64,000 bases of DNA, taken from Pseudomonas mendocina. GTDB taxonomy: Bacteria > Pseudomonadota > Gammaproteobacteria > Pseudomonadales > Pseudomonadaceae. The translations under genes were made by a program, and so were the position numbers. The notes below the pieces were generated by a model. That model was not told the DNA's origin, did no database searches, and saw nothing but the letters and a program-made list of their open reading frames with translations. The DNA is taken from the NCBI GenBank assembly GCA_037482215.1, contig CP148074.1, forward strand, positions 1,612,001 through 1,676,000. Reading direction: 5' to 3'. Positions 40,061 to 50,458 of the stretch are shown one piece after another; position 1 is the stretch's first letter, and each line of letters starts with the position of its first letter.

Positions 40061-40801
40061 ATGGACAAGATGCTTTACGTCTCCATGACTGGGGCGCACC
40101 AGAACACGCTGGCTCAGCGTGCCCATGCCAACAATTTGGCCAACATATCCACTACGGGTTTTCGACGGGATTTTGAACAGGCTCGTTCGATGCCTGTTTT
40201 TGGTGACAGTTTTCCGGCGCGGGTGTACGCGATGAGTGAGCGTCCAGGGACTGATTTCACCCCTGGCTCTCTGCAGGAGACGGGGCGCGATCTGGATGTG
40301 GCCGTTGGTGGCCAGGGTTGGATTGCCGTCCAAGCGCCTGATGGTGGTGAAGCTTATGTGCGTACTGCCAGTCTCAATGTTGATGCCCTCGGGGTGTTGC
40401 GTACCGGCAATGGTTTGCCGGTGATGGGCAATGCCGGGCCTATTGCTGTACCGCCGGAGCAAAAAATCGAGATTGGCGCCGATGGCACCATCTCCATTCG
40501 GGCTTTGGGTGAGGCGCCGAATGTGTTGGCGGAAGTGGACCGTATCAAGCTGGTTAACCCCGACCTAAAACAAATGGAGAAAGGTCAGGACGGCATGATC
40601 CGTTACACCGGGCAGGGGGCTGTTGAGGCTGATGCAACGGTGGAGGTTACCTCGGGTTTTCTTGAGTCGAGCAACGTCAATGCTGTTGAGGAAATGACAG
40701 CGATCTTGTCCTTGTCCCGTCAGTTCGAGCTGCAAGTAAAAATGATGCGTACCGCTGAGGATAATTCTTCAGCTATGGCCCGCGTCTTGCAGATGACCTG
40801 A
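40061..40801 (+). CDS. flgF: Flagellar distal-proximal rod protein FlgF
   Basis: A 246-residue rod protein. It opens with MDKMLYVSMTGAHQN and has the axial motif RAHANNLANISTTGFRRDF. The C-terminus NAVEEMTAILSLSRQFELQ fits the family. The ATG at 40061 is set by GGAGGAT; an in-frame ATG at 40025 lies before this site and close to the promoter. First gene of the second hook-basal-body operon. Confidence 0.95.
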   Translation: MDKMLYVSMTGAHQNTLAQRAHANNLANISTTGFRRDFEQARSMPVFGDSFPARVYAMSERPGTDFTPGSLQETGRDLDVAVGGQGWIAVQAPDGGEAYVRTASLNVDALGVLRTGNGLPVMGNAGPIAVPPEQKIEIGADGTISIRALGEAPNVLAEVDRIKLVNPDLKQMEKGQDGMIRYTGQGAVEADATVEVTSGFLESSNVNAVEEMTAILSLSRQFELQVKMMRTAEDNSSAMARVLQMT

Positions 40802-40813
40802 TGATCACAATGC

Positions 40814-40833
40814 GGCGACGGTAAATCGTCGCC
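40814..40833 (+). repeat. Intra-operon hairpin before flgG
   Basis: A 7-bp GGCGACG/CGTCGCC stem with a 6-nt loop ends one base before the flgG ribosome site AAGGAG. It could affect mRNA processing or translation of flgG. Confidence 0.45.
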
Positions 40834-40847
40834 CAAGGAGAAACACC

Positions 40848-41633
40848 ATGCTTCCAGCACTTTGGGTCAGCAAAACGGGCCTCACCGCCCAGGACATGAA
40901 CCTGACCACCATTTCCAACAACTTGGCTAACGTCTCGACAACAGGTTTCAAGCGCGATCGTGCGGAGTTTGAAGACCTGCTCTACCAGATCCGTCGCCAG
41001 CCAGGTGGTCAGTCCACCCAGGACAGTCAACTGCCATCCGGTTTGCAGCTGGGTACCGGTGTGCGAGTGGTTGGAACGCAGAAAGTGTTCACTGCAGGCA
41101 GCTTGCAAACGACTGAGCAGCCGTTGGATATGGCCATCAACGGTCGTGGTTTCTTCCAGATTCTGATGCCGGACGGTACGGTCTCCTATACCCGCGACGG
41201 TAGCTTCCACCTGAACTCTGATGGTCAAGTTGTAACATCCAACGGTTACCCGCTTGAGCCTGCCATCGTACTGCCGAACGAAGTGCGTACTTTCACCGTC
41301 GGTGAGGATGGCACGGTATCCGTGACCACAGCAGGCGACCCGCAGCCACAAATTGTCGGCAACCTGCAAACCGCTGACTTCATCAACCCGGCGGGCCTGG
41401 AAGCAATCGGCAATAACTTGTTTCTGGAAACAGCCGCCAGTGGTGCACCGCAAGTCGGTACTCCGGGCTTGAATGGCTTGGGTACGACGCTGCAAAACAC
41501 CTTGGAAAACTCCAACGTAAGTGTGGTTGAGGAACTGGTGAACATGATCACCACCCAGCGCGCTTACGAGATGAACTCCAAGGTCATCTCCACAGCGGAT
41601 CAGATGCTGGGCTTCATTTCTCAGAATCTTTGA
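40848..41633 (+). CDS. flgG: Flagellar distal rod protein FlgG
   Basis: A 261-residue rod protein and the most conserved of the axial set. It has LWVSKTGLTAQDMNLTTISN and NLANVSTTGFKRDRAEFEDL at the N-terminus, and VVEELVNMITTQRAYEMNSK near the end. Normal length; AAGGAG ribosome site. Confidence 0.97.
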   Translation: MLPALWVSKTGLTAQDMNLTTISNNLANVSTTGFKRDRAEFEDLLYQIRRQPGGQSTQDSQLPSGLQLGTGVRVVGTQKVFTAGSLQTTEQPLDMAINGRGFFQILMPDGTVSYTRDGSFHLNSDGQVVTSNGYPLEPAIVLPNEVRTFTVGEDGTVSVTTAGDPQPQIVGNLQTADFINPAGLEAIGNNLFLETAASGAPQVGTPGLNGLGTTLQNTLENSNVSVVEELVNMITTQRAYEMNSKVISTADQMLGFISQNL

Positions 41634-41724
41634 TAGTTGAACTGCGCTGAATGTGATGTGTGTACGCAGGAATAAGTTGGGCTGGCACGTTAGGTCGGCT
41701 CTGGCAAGACATGAGGTAAGTGAT

Positions 41725-42444
41725 ATGAAACGGCTGGTAACTCTCACTGCAGTCCTTGGCTCATTAGCCCTGACTGGCTGTATGGCGCCTGCGCCAAAGC
41801 CGAATGACCCTTATTACGCTCCTGTTATGCCGCGCACACCTCTGCCTGCTGCGCAGAACAACGGTGCGATCTATCAGGCCGGGTTTGAGAATGGCTTGTT
41901 CACTGACCGTAAGGCATACCGGGTCGGTGACATCATTACCATCACCCTGAATGAGCGCACCCAAGCAAGCAAAAACAGTAACAGCCAGCTGTCTAAAGAC
42001 AGCTCCGGTAACCTGGGGGTACCTAATCTGTTTGGCATGGCCGTGGCGCCAAAGAACCCGCTCGCAGGTATCAGTGCATTGGGTATGACCGGTGACAACC
42101 TGAGCCTGAGTGCCGACTGGGATGCAACCCGGGCCAATAAAGCCGCTGGACAAGCAGGGCAGAGCAACAGCCTTAGCGGTTCGATCACAGTTTCTGTCGC
42201 GGAGGTGATGCCTAACGGCATCCTGCTGGTGCGCGGCGAGAAGTGGATGACCCTGAATACCGGCGACGAGCTGGTGCGTATTACTGGCCTGGTTCGTGCC
42301 GATGACATCGCCACTGACAACACGGTGTCTTCTACCCGTATTGCGGATGCGCGCATCACCTATTCAGGTACTGGAGCTTTTGCTGATGCCAGTCAGCCGG
42401 GTTGGATGAGCCGGTTCTTTATGAGCCCGCTGTGGCCGTTCTGA
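41725..42444 (+). CDS. flgH: Flagellar L-ring lipoprotein FlgH
   Basis: A 239-residue outer-membrane lipoprotein forming the L-ring. The lipobox is LALTGC at residues about 14-19. The conserved [20 protein letters not shown] and [20 protein letters not shown] follow. The ATG at 41725 fits the signal peptide and has GAGG upstream; the longer frame from 41653 would put a charged stretch before the signal. Confidence 0.95.
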   Translation: MKRLVTLTAVLGSLALTGCMAPAPKPNDPYYAPVMPRTPLPAAQNNGAIYQAGFENGLFTDRKAYRVGDIITITLNERTQASKNSNSQLSKDSSGNLGVPNLFGMAVAPKNPLAGISALGMTGDNLSLSADWDATRANKAAGQAGQSNSLSGSITVSVAEVMPNGILLVRGEKWMTLNTGDELVRITGLVRADDIATDNTVSSTRIADARITYSGTGAFADASQPGWMSRFFMSPLWPF

Positions 42445-42455
42445 GGATGATCAGC

Positions 42456-43562
42456 ATGAAGTTTTGCAAATACCTCCTCGCAGTCACGGCAGCCCTGATC
42501 ATGGCGTCGGCGGCGCACGCTGAGCGTCTGAAAGACTTGGCCAGCATTCAAGGTGTGCGGACCAACCAACTGATCGGCTACGGCCTGGTTGTTGGCCTTA
42601 ACGGCACTGGCGACCAAACCACTCAAACGCCGTTTACCGTTCAGACCTTCAACAACATGATGGCCCAGTTCGGCATTAAGGTGCCGCAGGGCGGCAACGT
42701 ACAGTTGAAGAACGTTGCAGCGGTGTCGATCCATGCTGACTTGCCTGCTTTTGCTAAGCCGGGTCAGACCATTGACGTTACTGTGTCGTCGATTGGTAAC
42801 GCCAAAAGCCTGCGTGGTGGCAGCCTGTTGATGACGCCGCTGAAAGGTATTGATGGCAACGTTTATGCCGTTGCTCAAGGTAACCTGGTTGTTGGTGGCT
42901 TTGATGCCTCTGGCGGTGATGGTTCTCGTATTACTGTGAACGTCCCTTCGGCGGGCCGTATTCCGGCGGGTGCGACGGTTGAGCGTCCGGTTCCGAGTGG
43001 TTTTGATCAGGGCAACACCCTGACCCTGAACTTAAACCGTCCTGATTTCACCACAGCTAAGAACATTGTTGATCACATCAATGATCTGCTCGGCCCAGGG
43101 GTCGCTCAGGCTGTTGATGGGGGCTCGATTCGCGTTACCGCGCCGCTTGATCCGAGCCAGCGCGTTGATTATCTGTCGATTTTGGAAAACCTCGAAGTCG
43201 AGGTAGGGCAGGCGGTTGCTAAGGTCATCATCAACTCCCGTACGGGCACCATTGTGATTGGTCAGAACGTGCGCGTTCAGCCTGCTGCTGTGACCCACGG
43301 CAGCCTGACTGTGACCATTACTGAAGACCCGATTGTCAGCCAGCCTGAAGCGCTGTCAGGTGGTCAGACTGCGGTAGTGCCGCGTTCACGCGTCAATGCG
43401 GAAGAGGAGGCTAAGCCGATGTTCAAGTTCGGCCCGGGCACCACTTTGGATGAGATCGTCCGTGCGGTAAATCAGGTAGGTGCCGCACCTTCCGACCTTA
43501 TGGCTATCCTCGAAGCGCTGAAACAGGCTGGCGCTTTGCAGGCTGACCTGATCGTTATTTGA
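42456..43562 (+). CDS. flgI: Flagellar P-ring protein FlgI
   Basis: A 368-residue periplasmic P-ring subunit. A signal peptide ([16 protein letters not shown]) precedes [20 protein letters not shown], the FlgI start block. The C-terminal [20 protein letters not shown] is typical. I chose the ATG at 42456 because of GAGG 8-9 nt upstream and a correct signal peptide length; it starts 11 bp after flgH. Confidence 0.96.
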   Translation: MKFCKYLLAVTAALIMASAAHAERLKDLASIQGVRTNQLIGYGLVVGLNGTGDQTTQTPFTVQTFNNMMAQFGIKVPQGGNVQLKNVAAVSIHADLPAFAKPGQTIDVTVSSIGNAKSLRGGSLLMTPLKGIDGNVYAVAQGNLVVGGFDASGGDGSRITVNVPSAGRIPAGATVERPVPSGFDQGNTLTLNLNRPDFTTAKNIVDHINDLLGPGVAQAVDGGSIRVTAPLDPSQRVDYLSILENLEVEVGQAVAKVIINSRTGTIVIGQNVRVQPAAVTHGSLTVTITEDPIVSQPEALSGGQTAVVPRSRVNAEEEAKPMFKFGPGTTLDEIVRAVNQVGAAPSDLMAILEALKQAGALQADLIVI

Positions 43563-43572
43563 GGCTGCCACT

Positions 43573-44754
43573 ATGGACTCTCGAATTTCAGCAGGCTTGC
43601 TCGGTGGCGCCAAAGGCGCAGTCGACTCTGGCTCGTACAACGACCTCAATCGCCTCCAGCAGTTTAAGGTGGGCGGTGACAACGAAGGCAACATCAAAAA
43701 AGTGGCTCAAGAGTTTGAGTCGCTGTTTTTGAATGAAATGCTCAAGGCCATGCGTTCTGCCAACGAAGTGTTTGCTGAGGGTAACTACCTCAACAGTAAC
43801 GAAGGCAAAACCTACCAGGATATGTATGACCAGCAGCTCTCAGTCACCATGTCAAACAGCAATAACGGCATCGGCCTGGCGGATGTACTGACTCGTCAGC
43901 TGTCCAAAATTAAAAATGTCAGCGATCGCCCCAATCCATTCGCTCAGGTGAATGAGGCCGTACCTGCTGCACCGAGCAAACCGATGGCTAAGGCGGAACC
44001 GGTTCAGAGCAATCGTGACGACACCTCACTGCTGAACCAGCGCCGTCTGTCTTTGCCAGGTAAGCTGACTGATCGTCTGTTAGCGGGCATTGTTCCCACA
44101 ACAGGAGATGAGGCAAACACGCTGACTAAAGGTGACTGGATCCCAGCGAAAAGTTTTGCAGCGCCTGGTGATAAAGCGCTGAGCATCAATGGCAGTGATG
44201 CCATCACAGGTCGACGGTTGGCACAGCCACCACTGGCTCCGAGCAAGGCTGCCTTTGGCTCCAAAGATGAGTTCATCGCGACCATGTTGCCGTTGGCTGA
44301 GCAGGCTGCGGACAAGATTGGCGTTGACCCGCGTTATCTGGTTGCTCAGGCAGCTCTGGAGACTGGCTGGGGTAAGTCGGTTATCCGCCAGCAGGACGGC
44401 AGCAGCAGCCACAACCTTTTTGGTATCAAGAGCCACAACAGCTGGGGCGGCGAGTCAGCCCGAGTGCTGACCACTGAGTACGTCAACGGCAAGCCCGTCA
44501 AAGAGGCCGCCTCCTTCCGTGCTTATGAGTCCTATGCCCACAGCTTTGAAGACTATGTGAGCTTTCTGCAAAACAACCAGCGCTACGAGAAAGCGCTGAC
44601 CAAGACAGACAAGCCGGAGCAGTTCGCTCAAGAACTGCAAAAGGCCGGTTATGCAACTGACCCGAACTACGCACGCAAAATTGCTCAGATCGCCCGGCAG
44701 ATGCAGACCTACCAAACCGTTGCGGCTGTGACAGCGCCGCCAGCAAAAGGCTGA
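43573..44754 (+). CDS. flgJ: Flagellar rod-cap peptidoglycan hydrolase FlgJ
   Basis: A 393-residue bifunctional protein. The N-terminal 110 residues are the rod-capping part (KKVAQEFESLFLNEMLKAMR). A Pro/Ala-rich linker follows. The C-terminal glucosaminidase domain starts near residue 235, with the catalytic Glu in LVAQAALETGWGKSVI and then LFGIKSHNSWGGES. It opens the peptidoglycan for the rod. Length matches Pseudomonas FlgJ; the linker is somewhat long. Confidence 0.95.
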   Translation: MDSRISAGLLGGAKGAVDSGSYNDLNRLQQFKVGGDNEGNIKKVAQEFESLFLNEMLKAMRSANEVFAEGNYLNSNEGKTYQDMYDQQLSVTMSNSNNGIGLADVLTRQLSKIKNVSDRPNPFAQVNEAVPAAPSKPMAKAEPVQSNRDDTSLLNQRRLSLPGKLTDRLLAGIVPTTGDEANTLTKGDWIPAKSFAAPGDKALSINGSDAITGRRLAQPPLAPSKAAFGSKDEFIATMLPLAEQAADKIGVDPRYLVAQAALETGWGKSVIRQQDGSSSHNLFGIKSHNSWGGESARVLTTEYVNGKPVKEAASFRAYESYAHSFEDYVSFLQNNQRYEKALTKTDKPEQFAQELQKAGYATDPNYARKIAQIARQMQTYQTVAAVTAPPAKG

Positions 44755-44760
44755 TGAAAA

Positions 44761-46806
44761 ATGGCTGACTTACTCCAAATCGGCTTGTCCGGGTTGAGTG
44801 CCAATAAAACCTCACTGGCGGTCACCGGCCATAACATTACCAACGTCAATACGCCGGGTTTTTCCCGGCAAGGCACGGTACAGGCCACACAAACTCCGCA
44901 GTTCAGCGGTGCGGGTTTTATTGGGACTGGTACAACTCTGGCGGATGTACGCCGCATTTATAACGAGTTTCTGACCAATCAGGTACGCAGCAGCACGGCG
45001 TTGAACAGCGATGCGCAGTCGTACCTGAGCCAAATCAGCCAACTCGACTCGCTGCTGGCAGGCTCCACGACCGGTATCACGCCCGGCATGCAGAAGCTGT
45101 TTGCGGCCTTGCAGACCGCTGCTGAAGATCCATCCGATCTGCCCGCGCGGCAGTTGGTGCTGTCTGAAGCTGAGGGCCTGGCTAATCGCTTCAACACTGT
45201 GTATGACCGCCTGAATGAGCAGAACGCGTTCGTTAACAAACAGATGTATGCGATCAGCGATCAGGTCAATCAAATAGCTACATCCATTGCCAAGCTCAAT
45301 AATGCGATCGCGACTGCTGCCGCGACCGGCAATGCGCCTAACGATTTGCTGGACTCCCGTGAGGAGGCCATTCGTCAATTGTCGACCTTTGTTGGCGTGT
45401 CGGTGGTAGCTCAGGATGACAACAGCTACAACGTGTTCGTCGGTTCAGGCCAGCCGTTGGTAGTTGGCAACACTGCGGCGCGTCTAGAAGTGGTGCCGGG
45501 CACCAAAGACCCGATGCGCAATGAGGTGCAGTTCGTTAGCGGCAATTCGCGGCAGACCATCACCAGCATGATTACCGGTGGTGAAATGGGGGGGCTGATC
45601 CGATACCGCGAAGATGTGCTGGACAACACCTTAAACTCTATTGGGCGGCTTGCTCTGTCCGTTACTGACCAGATGAACCGCCAGTTAGGCCAGGGCCTGG
45701 ATTTGAATGGCGAATTCGGCTCCGGGCTGTTTCGTGATCTCAACGATCCGGAACTGACCAAATTGCGTAGCTTGGCGCAAGTCGGGAACTACGATGGGGA
45801 CGCCAACCTCAATGTGATCATCACTGACACCAATCTGCTGACCACCAGCGATTATGAGGTGACGTTTACCAGTGCCTCCGAGTTCACCGTCCGCCGCCTG
45901 AATGACGGTAAGGATTTCGGTCCGTTTGATGTGGGAGCGGTGCCACCTGACGAGTTTGACGGTCTGTCGATCAACATCAACGCAGGCAGCGTGGTTGACG
46001 GCGACAAGTTCCGCCTGATCCCGACTCGCAACGCCGCGCAAGGTATCCGTACGGATATGAAACAGCCGGAGGAACTGGCCTTCGCTTCGCCACTGAAGGC
46101 CGAAGTCAGCCCGGCAAACGTCGGCACCGGCACCATCAGCCAGCCCGTACTAAAAACCCAAGTTGATATCTACGATCCGGACGCCAAACTCTGGGTTGAA
46201 GACAGCCTGCGCCAGCAGCCACCGGTTCGCATCGTGATGGGGCCTGAGCCGACGACGGCGGGTGGTTTGCAGTCTTTTGATGTGTATGACAGTGCCGGTA
46301 ATGTGCTGTACACCAACAGCATCACACCGGGGCAGAACAACACCATTGAAATCACTGTTCCGCCAGAGCTTGGCCCGCCTTACCTAGAAGAGTTCACGTA
46401 CACCGTGAATATCGGCGGGCGGCCAAAGGCTGGCGACAGTTTCTCTGTGTCGTTTAACACCAATGGTGTGTCAGACAACCGCAACGCCTTGCAGATGATC
46501 GACCTGCAAAAGCGCCCTGTTATCGGGGTCAATCCGCTGTCAGCGGAAACCACAGGTGCTAGCTTCAATGAGGCCTACGGTGATCTGGTCGAAAGGGTCG
46601 GTACCCTGACGAGTCAGGCTCGGGTGGATGGTGAAGCCAACACCGCAATCCTCAAACAGGCCACCGACAACCGCGACTCCATCTCGGCGGTAAACCTGGA
46701 TGAAGAGGCAGCGAACTTGATCAAGTTTGAGCAGTACTACCAAGCGTCGGCACAGATTATTCAAGTTGCACGCAGCCTGTTCGATACACTGATTAATTCA
46801 TTCTGA
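44761..46806 (+). CDS. flgK: Flagellar hook-filament junction protein FlgK
   Basis: A 681-residue junction protein (HAP1). The N-terminus has LLQIGLSGLSANKTSLAVTG and NTPGFSRQG. The C-terminus has VNLDEEAANLIKFEQYYQAS followed by the last axial helix. The middle is a large variable domain. It starts 6 bp after flgJ. Confidence 0.96.
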   Translation: MADLLQIGLSGLSANKTSLAVTGHNITNVNTPGFSRQGTVQATQTPQFSGAGFIGTGTTLADVRRIYNEFLTNQVRSSTALNSDAQSYLSQISQLDSLLAGSTTGITPGMQKLFAALQTAAEDPSDLPARQLVLSEAEGLANRFNTVYDRLNEQNAFVNKQMYAISDQVNQIATSIAKLNNAIATAAATGNAPNDLLDSREEAIRQLSTFVGVSVVAQDDNSYNVFVGSGQPLVVGNTAARLEVVPGTKDPMRNEVQFVSGNSRQTITSMITGGEMGGLIRYREDVLDNTLNSIGRLALSVTDQMNRQLGQGLDLNGEFGSGLFRDLNDPELTKLRSLAQVGNYDGDANLNVIITDTNLLTTSDYEVTFTSASEFTVRRLNDGKDFGPFDVGAVPPDEFDGLSININAGSVVDGDKFRLIPTRNAAQGIRTDMKQPEELAFASPLKAEVSPANVGTGTISQPVLKTQVDIYDPDAKLWVEDSLRQQPPVRIVMGPEPTTAGGLQSFDVYDSAGNVLYTNSITPGQNNTIEITVPPELGPPYLEEFTYTVNIGGRPKAGDSFSVSFNTNGVSDNRNALQMIDLQKRPVIGVNPLSAETTGASFNEAYGDLVERVGTLTSQARVDGEANTAILKQATDNRDSISAVNLDEEAANLIKFEQYYQASAQIIQVARSLFDTLINSF

Positions 46807-46847
46807 TGGGCCGCTGCGGCTGCCTATAGTGTTTTGAGGTTAGCAAT

Positions 46848-48512
46848 ATGGTTATGCGCATTTCTTCGCTGCAGGCCTTCAATAACGGAGTAGGTGGCCT
46901 GGGCCGCAACTACTCCAATGTGATCCGCACGCAAGAACAGATCAGCACTGGCAACCGTATTCTGACGCCGGCAGATGATCCGGTCGCCTCCGTGCGTTTG
47001 ATGCAGCTTGAGCAGCAGGCTTCGGTGCTGGGGCAGTACAAGTCCAACCTGACGGCTGCCAAAAACAGCCTGTCGCAGGAAGAGGCGACGCTCAATTCGG
47101 TGAACACCGTTATGCAACGTATCCGTGAGCTGGCAGTACAGGCCGGTGGCGGTGCATTGTCTGCCGAAGACCGCAACTCCCTGGCTCAGGAGCTGGCAGA
47201 GCGTGAGAACGAGCTGCTCAACCTGATGAACACACGTAACGCCCGTGGTGAATACCTGTTCAGCGGTAACTTAGGTAAGACAGAGCCTTTCACCCGCAAC
47301 CCTGATGGCACCTACTCCTACCACGGTGACGAAGGCCAGCGCAGTTTGCAGGTGGCTACTTCAAGTACCGTGGCGATTAACGATAACGGCAAGGCGCTGT
47401 TTCAGTCGGTGACTAACGCCAACCGTATTCAAAGTGATAACGGTGTGGATAACCCTAATTTGCCGATGCCACCGCTGCAGTCCACTTCATTCGCCCCCAA
47501 GCCGGCTAATGAGCAGCGGCTGTTCATGTCACCGGGGCTAGTGCAGGACAACAAGGTGTACAACAGCCAGTTCCGTGCGGGTGAGCCCTACTCGATGGTG
47601 ATGGTCAGCGGTACAGAGTTCGCCATTTACGATAAAGACGGCAGCGATGTGACCTCGGATATCACCGGCGGCGGCATAATTGACCCGACTGCCAGCAGCG
47701 GTAATGTCATTAACTTCCGCGGCATGCGTTTTCAGCTCGATGTGGTCTTTAAAGAGGGCGATAACCCTAAGGACGCGGATAACCTCCTGGCCGACGCCTC
47801 AACCCCTGGCACGCCGGGCACCCATAGCTTCACCTTGTCTTCGACACCGACTGCATTTGCCAGCACCCGTGCTGCGGGCAACGCGTCTTCTGCACGCCTG
47901 GTTCCTGAAGGCATTACCAATCAGGCCGTGTTCAACAGCCAGTTCCCCACTTCTGGGGTGCTGATGCGCTTCAATGGCACCGATTTTGATGTTTTTGCCC
48001 AGCCCTATAAGGCAGGAAATCCTGTGTTGCAGACGGCTCCGCTGATCCCCGGTCCGCCTGATACGGTCGAGGTGCTTGGGGTGTCGATGCAGGTCAACGA
48101 CGTTCTCAGTGCGGATGACCAGTTCACTTTAATGCCGCAGTTTCAGGAGCAGCGCAGTATCCTCGACACCGTCAGCCGACTGCGCCAAGCGCTTGAATCA
48201 ACTCCAGACTCACCTAATGGCAATCTGGCCATTCGCGATGAAGTGGCCATTGCCCTGACCAACATTGATAACGGTATTAGCAATGTGCTCGGCGTGCAGA
48301 CGCAGATCGGTGCACGGTTGAATCTGATCGAAACCACGCAAACCGACAACGAGGATGTCACCCTCGTCAACAAGGGAGTGCAGGCAGAGCTGCGAGAGTT
48401 GGATTATGCCGAGGCATTGTCGCGCCTGTCCTTCCAGACCATCGTTCTGGAGGCAGCGCAGCAGAGCTACGTGAAGATCGCCAGCCTTAACTTGTTCAAC
48501 CAGTTGCGCTGA
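46848..48512 (+). CDS. flgL: Flagellar hook-filament junction protein FlgL, long form
   Basis: A 554-residue HAP3. The N-terminal axial helix includes NYSNVIRTQEQISTGNRILT and PADDPVASVRLMQLEQQ, and the C-terminal helix has LRELDYAEALSRLSFQTIVLE. The length is about 100 residues above the P. aeruginosa protein I remember (about 440). The excess lies in the central surface domain (about residues 190-400), which is Pro/Asp/Ser-rich. End of the flgF operon. Confidence 0.93.
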   Translation: MVMRISSLQAFNNGVGGLGRNYSNVIRTQEQISTGNRILTPADDPVASVRLMQLEQQASVLGQYKSNLTAAKNSLSQEEATLNSVNTVMQRIRELAVQAGGGALSAEDRNSLAQELAERENELLNLMNTRNARGEYLFSGNLGKTEPFTRNPDGTYSYHGDEGQRSLQVATSSTVAINDNGKALFQSVTNANRIQSDNGVDNPNLPMPPLQSTSFAPKPANEQRLFMSPGLVQDNKVYNSQFRAGEPYSMVMVSGTEFAIYDKDGSDVTSDITGGGIIDPTASSGNVINFRGMRFQLDVVFKEGDNPKDADNLLADASTPGTPGTHSFTLSSTPTAFASTRAAGNASSARLVPEGITNQAVFNSQFPTSGVLMRFNGTDFDVFAQPYKAGNPVLQTAPLIPGPPDTVEVLGVSMQVNDVLSADDQFTLMPQFQEQRSILDTVSRLRQALESTPDSPNGNLAIRDEVAIALTNIDNGISNVLGVQTQIGARLNLIETTQTDNEDVTLVNKGVQAELRELDYAEALSRLSFQTIVLEAAQQSYVKIASLNLFNQLR

Positions 48513-48521
48513 TGCCTGAAA

Positions 48522-48551
48522 CAAGAAGCCCGCCAAATGGCGGGCTTCTTG
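48522..48551. terminator. Terminator between flgL and the GT41 gene
   Basis: A 13-bp perfect stem (48522-48534 with 48539-48551) with a 4-nt loop lies exactly between convergent stops; it probably serves both strands. Confidence 0.85.
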
Positions 48552-50381
48552 TTAGTGCGGTCTGACCAGATGCTTGAGCTGCTCTTCCAGGTTCTTCACC
48601 AGTCGCGGAGTATCAAACAACACACCGTTTTCCTTCACGTCTTTAAGCTGCTCTCTTAGTGCTTGCAGCTTTCCAGTTGCGTTGGCAAGGGCGACGGCTT
48701 GCTCTTCATAACTAGTTAGATCGTAGGTGATGAGCTCAGGCATACCTGCTGCTGTGAGCAGCGCACCGGCCATACGTGAAGCAAAGGTCTTACCCGTGCG
48801 GGTCAGCACTGGCAGGCCCATCCACAGGGCATCGTTGGCTGTAGTTCCAGCGTTGAACGGATAGGTGTCGAGGAACAGGTCGGCCACACCAAAACGCGCC
48901 AGGTAATCTTCAGGCGACACACGTGGCGCGAAAATCAGCCGACTCATATCAATACCAGCGCCTTGTGCATGGGCGATTAGATTGGCTTGCGCCCAGGGGT
49001 TGTCTGCCAGTAGCCAGAGCACAGAGTTCGGAGTGCGCTGCAAAATACGCATCCAGCTGTCAAACATCTCCTCGGTGAATTTGTAGTTGTTGTTGAATGA
49101 GCAGAACACCACTGCATCTTCAGGCAGGCCGCAGCTGCTGCGGGTTGGAATGGCGGAATGCTGGCGCTGTCGGTCGCTGGACTGGTAGACGTCTGGCAGG
49201 TACAGCGGCTTTTCCGAGTAGTACTGGGCTTGGTCTTCCGGGATCAGGAATTTGTCTGCAATCACGTAGTCGATCGATGGCAGGCCTGTTGTGGCCGGGA
49301 GGCCGAGATAGGTGATTTGCAGCGGGGCTGGGCGTAGGGCAATCATGGCTGGGCGAGCACCCAAGGTTTGCCCTTGCAAGTCGATCAGAATATCAATTTC
49401 ATGCTGGCGGATCAGCTGTGCAGCGGCTTCATCGCTCAGGTGATGAATGCGTTCAAAATGATCCATGGCCTTAATCACGCGCTGGCGGATTTGCGAGCCA
49501 TCCTCGCGACTCCAATCAAACCCATACACTTCAAACTGATCACGGTCATGCAGCTCGAACAATTCAACTGTTAGCTTGGCCACCGGGTGCAAGCAGAAGT
49601 CTGACGAGCAGTAACCGATGCGCAGTTTTTTGTGCTTGTATGGTTTGTCCGGAGATAGTTTGTGCGGCACGGAGGCCATTTTGTTGCGCACATAATTCTG
49701 GGCGGCAATCAGCTGCTGCTGCGGGTCTTCGGAGATGCTGATCATTGCCATGGCCGAGGTGTACTCGCGCTGAATCGCTTCCGGAAGTCCGGGCAATGGT
49801 TCGTAAACCGGCCACACGCACTGTTTGGCGCGCAGGAAGACCCAGTGGTGGATCACATCCGGTTGATTGGGCTCAATACGCAGGCTTTTGGTGAGCGAGT
49901 GCAAGGCATCTGCAAGCCGGCCTTGTTCTTCATAATGACGGCCCAAGTTGTTCACTGCCATTAACAGGAACTGGCGTTGTTCAGGGTCGCTGGCGTCGGC
50001 ATGGGTTTCAATCCATTGCCACTGGGCGGTAGCAATGTCGAACTGGCCCAGGCGTTCATGCACCAAGCCCAGGTTAAAGCGAGGTTGCAGAAAATCAGGT
50101 GCCAAGCGTATGGCCCGGCTATAGACCTCACCTGCTCCGGCGTAATCCCCTTCGTTGAACAGGATCACGCCCAGGTTGAACAGGGCAAGGTGGTCGTGGG
50201 TGGTGCGGTTACGTTTGAGCCAGGTCTGGTACAGAACAGCAGCCAGCGGCGCGTTTTGTTCGCTGAGTTGGTTACAGAGCTCTAACAGTTGGAGTAAACC
50301 CAACTGTCCGTTCCAGGCTTGAAGCGTGGCCTGAGCGAAGTCTGGTTGTGTTGTCTGAGGCAGGGCGTTCTTCTTGGCCAT
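48552..50381 (-). CDS. TPR-containing O-GlcNAc-transferase-like glycosyltransferase (GT41)
   Basis: A 609-residue predicted cytoplasmic protein. TPR-like helices cover about residues 60-190 (FNLGVILFNEGDYAGAGEVY, RFNLGLVHERLGQFDIATAQ). The catalytic region from about 255 resembles OGT/SPINDLY proteins: IGYCSSDFCLHPVAKLTVE, DLQGQTLGARPAMIALRPAP, VFCSFNNNYKFTEEMFDSWM and FLDTYPFNAGTTANDALWMG. GT41 enzymes attach a sugar to Ser/Thr of proteins. It follows the giant Ser/Thr-rich repeat gene on the same strand by 77 bp and lies in the flagellin-glycosylation position. Targets could be flagellin, FlgK/FlgL or the repeat protein; sequence alone does not decide. Confidence 0.88.
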   Translation of the reverse strand: MAKKNALPQTTQPDFAQATLQAWNGQLGLLQLLELCNQLSEQNAPLAAVLYQTWLKRNRTTHDHLALFNLGVILFNEGDYAGAGEVYSRAIRLAPDFLQPRFNLGLVHERLGQFDIATAQWQWIETHADASDPEQRQFLLMAVNNLGRHYEEQGRLADALHSLTKSLRIEPNQPDVIHHWVFLRAKQCVWPVYEPLPGLPEAIQREYTSAMAMISISEDPQQQLIAAQNYVRNKMASVPHKLSPDKPYKHKKLRIGYCSSDFCLHPVAKLTVELFELHDRDQFEVYGFDWSREDGSQIRQRVIKAMDHFERIHHLSDEAAAQLIRQHEIDILIDLQGQTLGARPAMIALRPAPLQITYLGLPATTGLPSIDYVIADKFLIPEDQAQYYSEKPLYLPDVYQSSDRQRQHSAIPTRSSCGLPEDAVVFCSFNNNYKFTEEMFDSWMRILQRTPNSVLWLLADNPWAQANLIAHAQGAGIDMSRLIFAPRVSPEDYLARFGVADLFLDTYPFNAGTTANDALWMGLPVLTRTGKTFASRMAGALLTAAGMPELITYDLTSYEEQAVALANATGKLQALREQLKDVKENGVLFDTPRLVKNLEEQLKHLVRPH

Positions 50382-50413
50382 TTATGTCCAGTTCATCAGA
50401 AAACGGGCGATAA

Positions 50414-50445
50414 CAGGCTGGATGGCAAAATTGCCGTCCAGCCTG
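50414..50445 (-). repeat. Strong hairpin between the repeat-protein gene and the GT41 gene
   Basis: A 13-bp stem with one G-T wobble (50414-50426 with 50433-50445) and a 6-nt loop. There is no U-tract, so some readthrough into the GT41 gene is likely, at reduced level. Confidence 0.6.
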
Positions 50446-50458
50446 CCGCTCAACTCAA

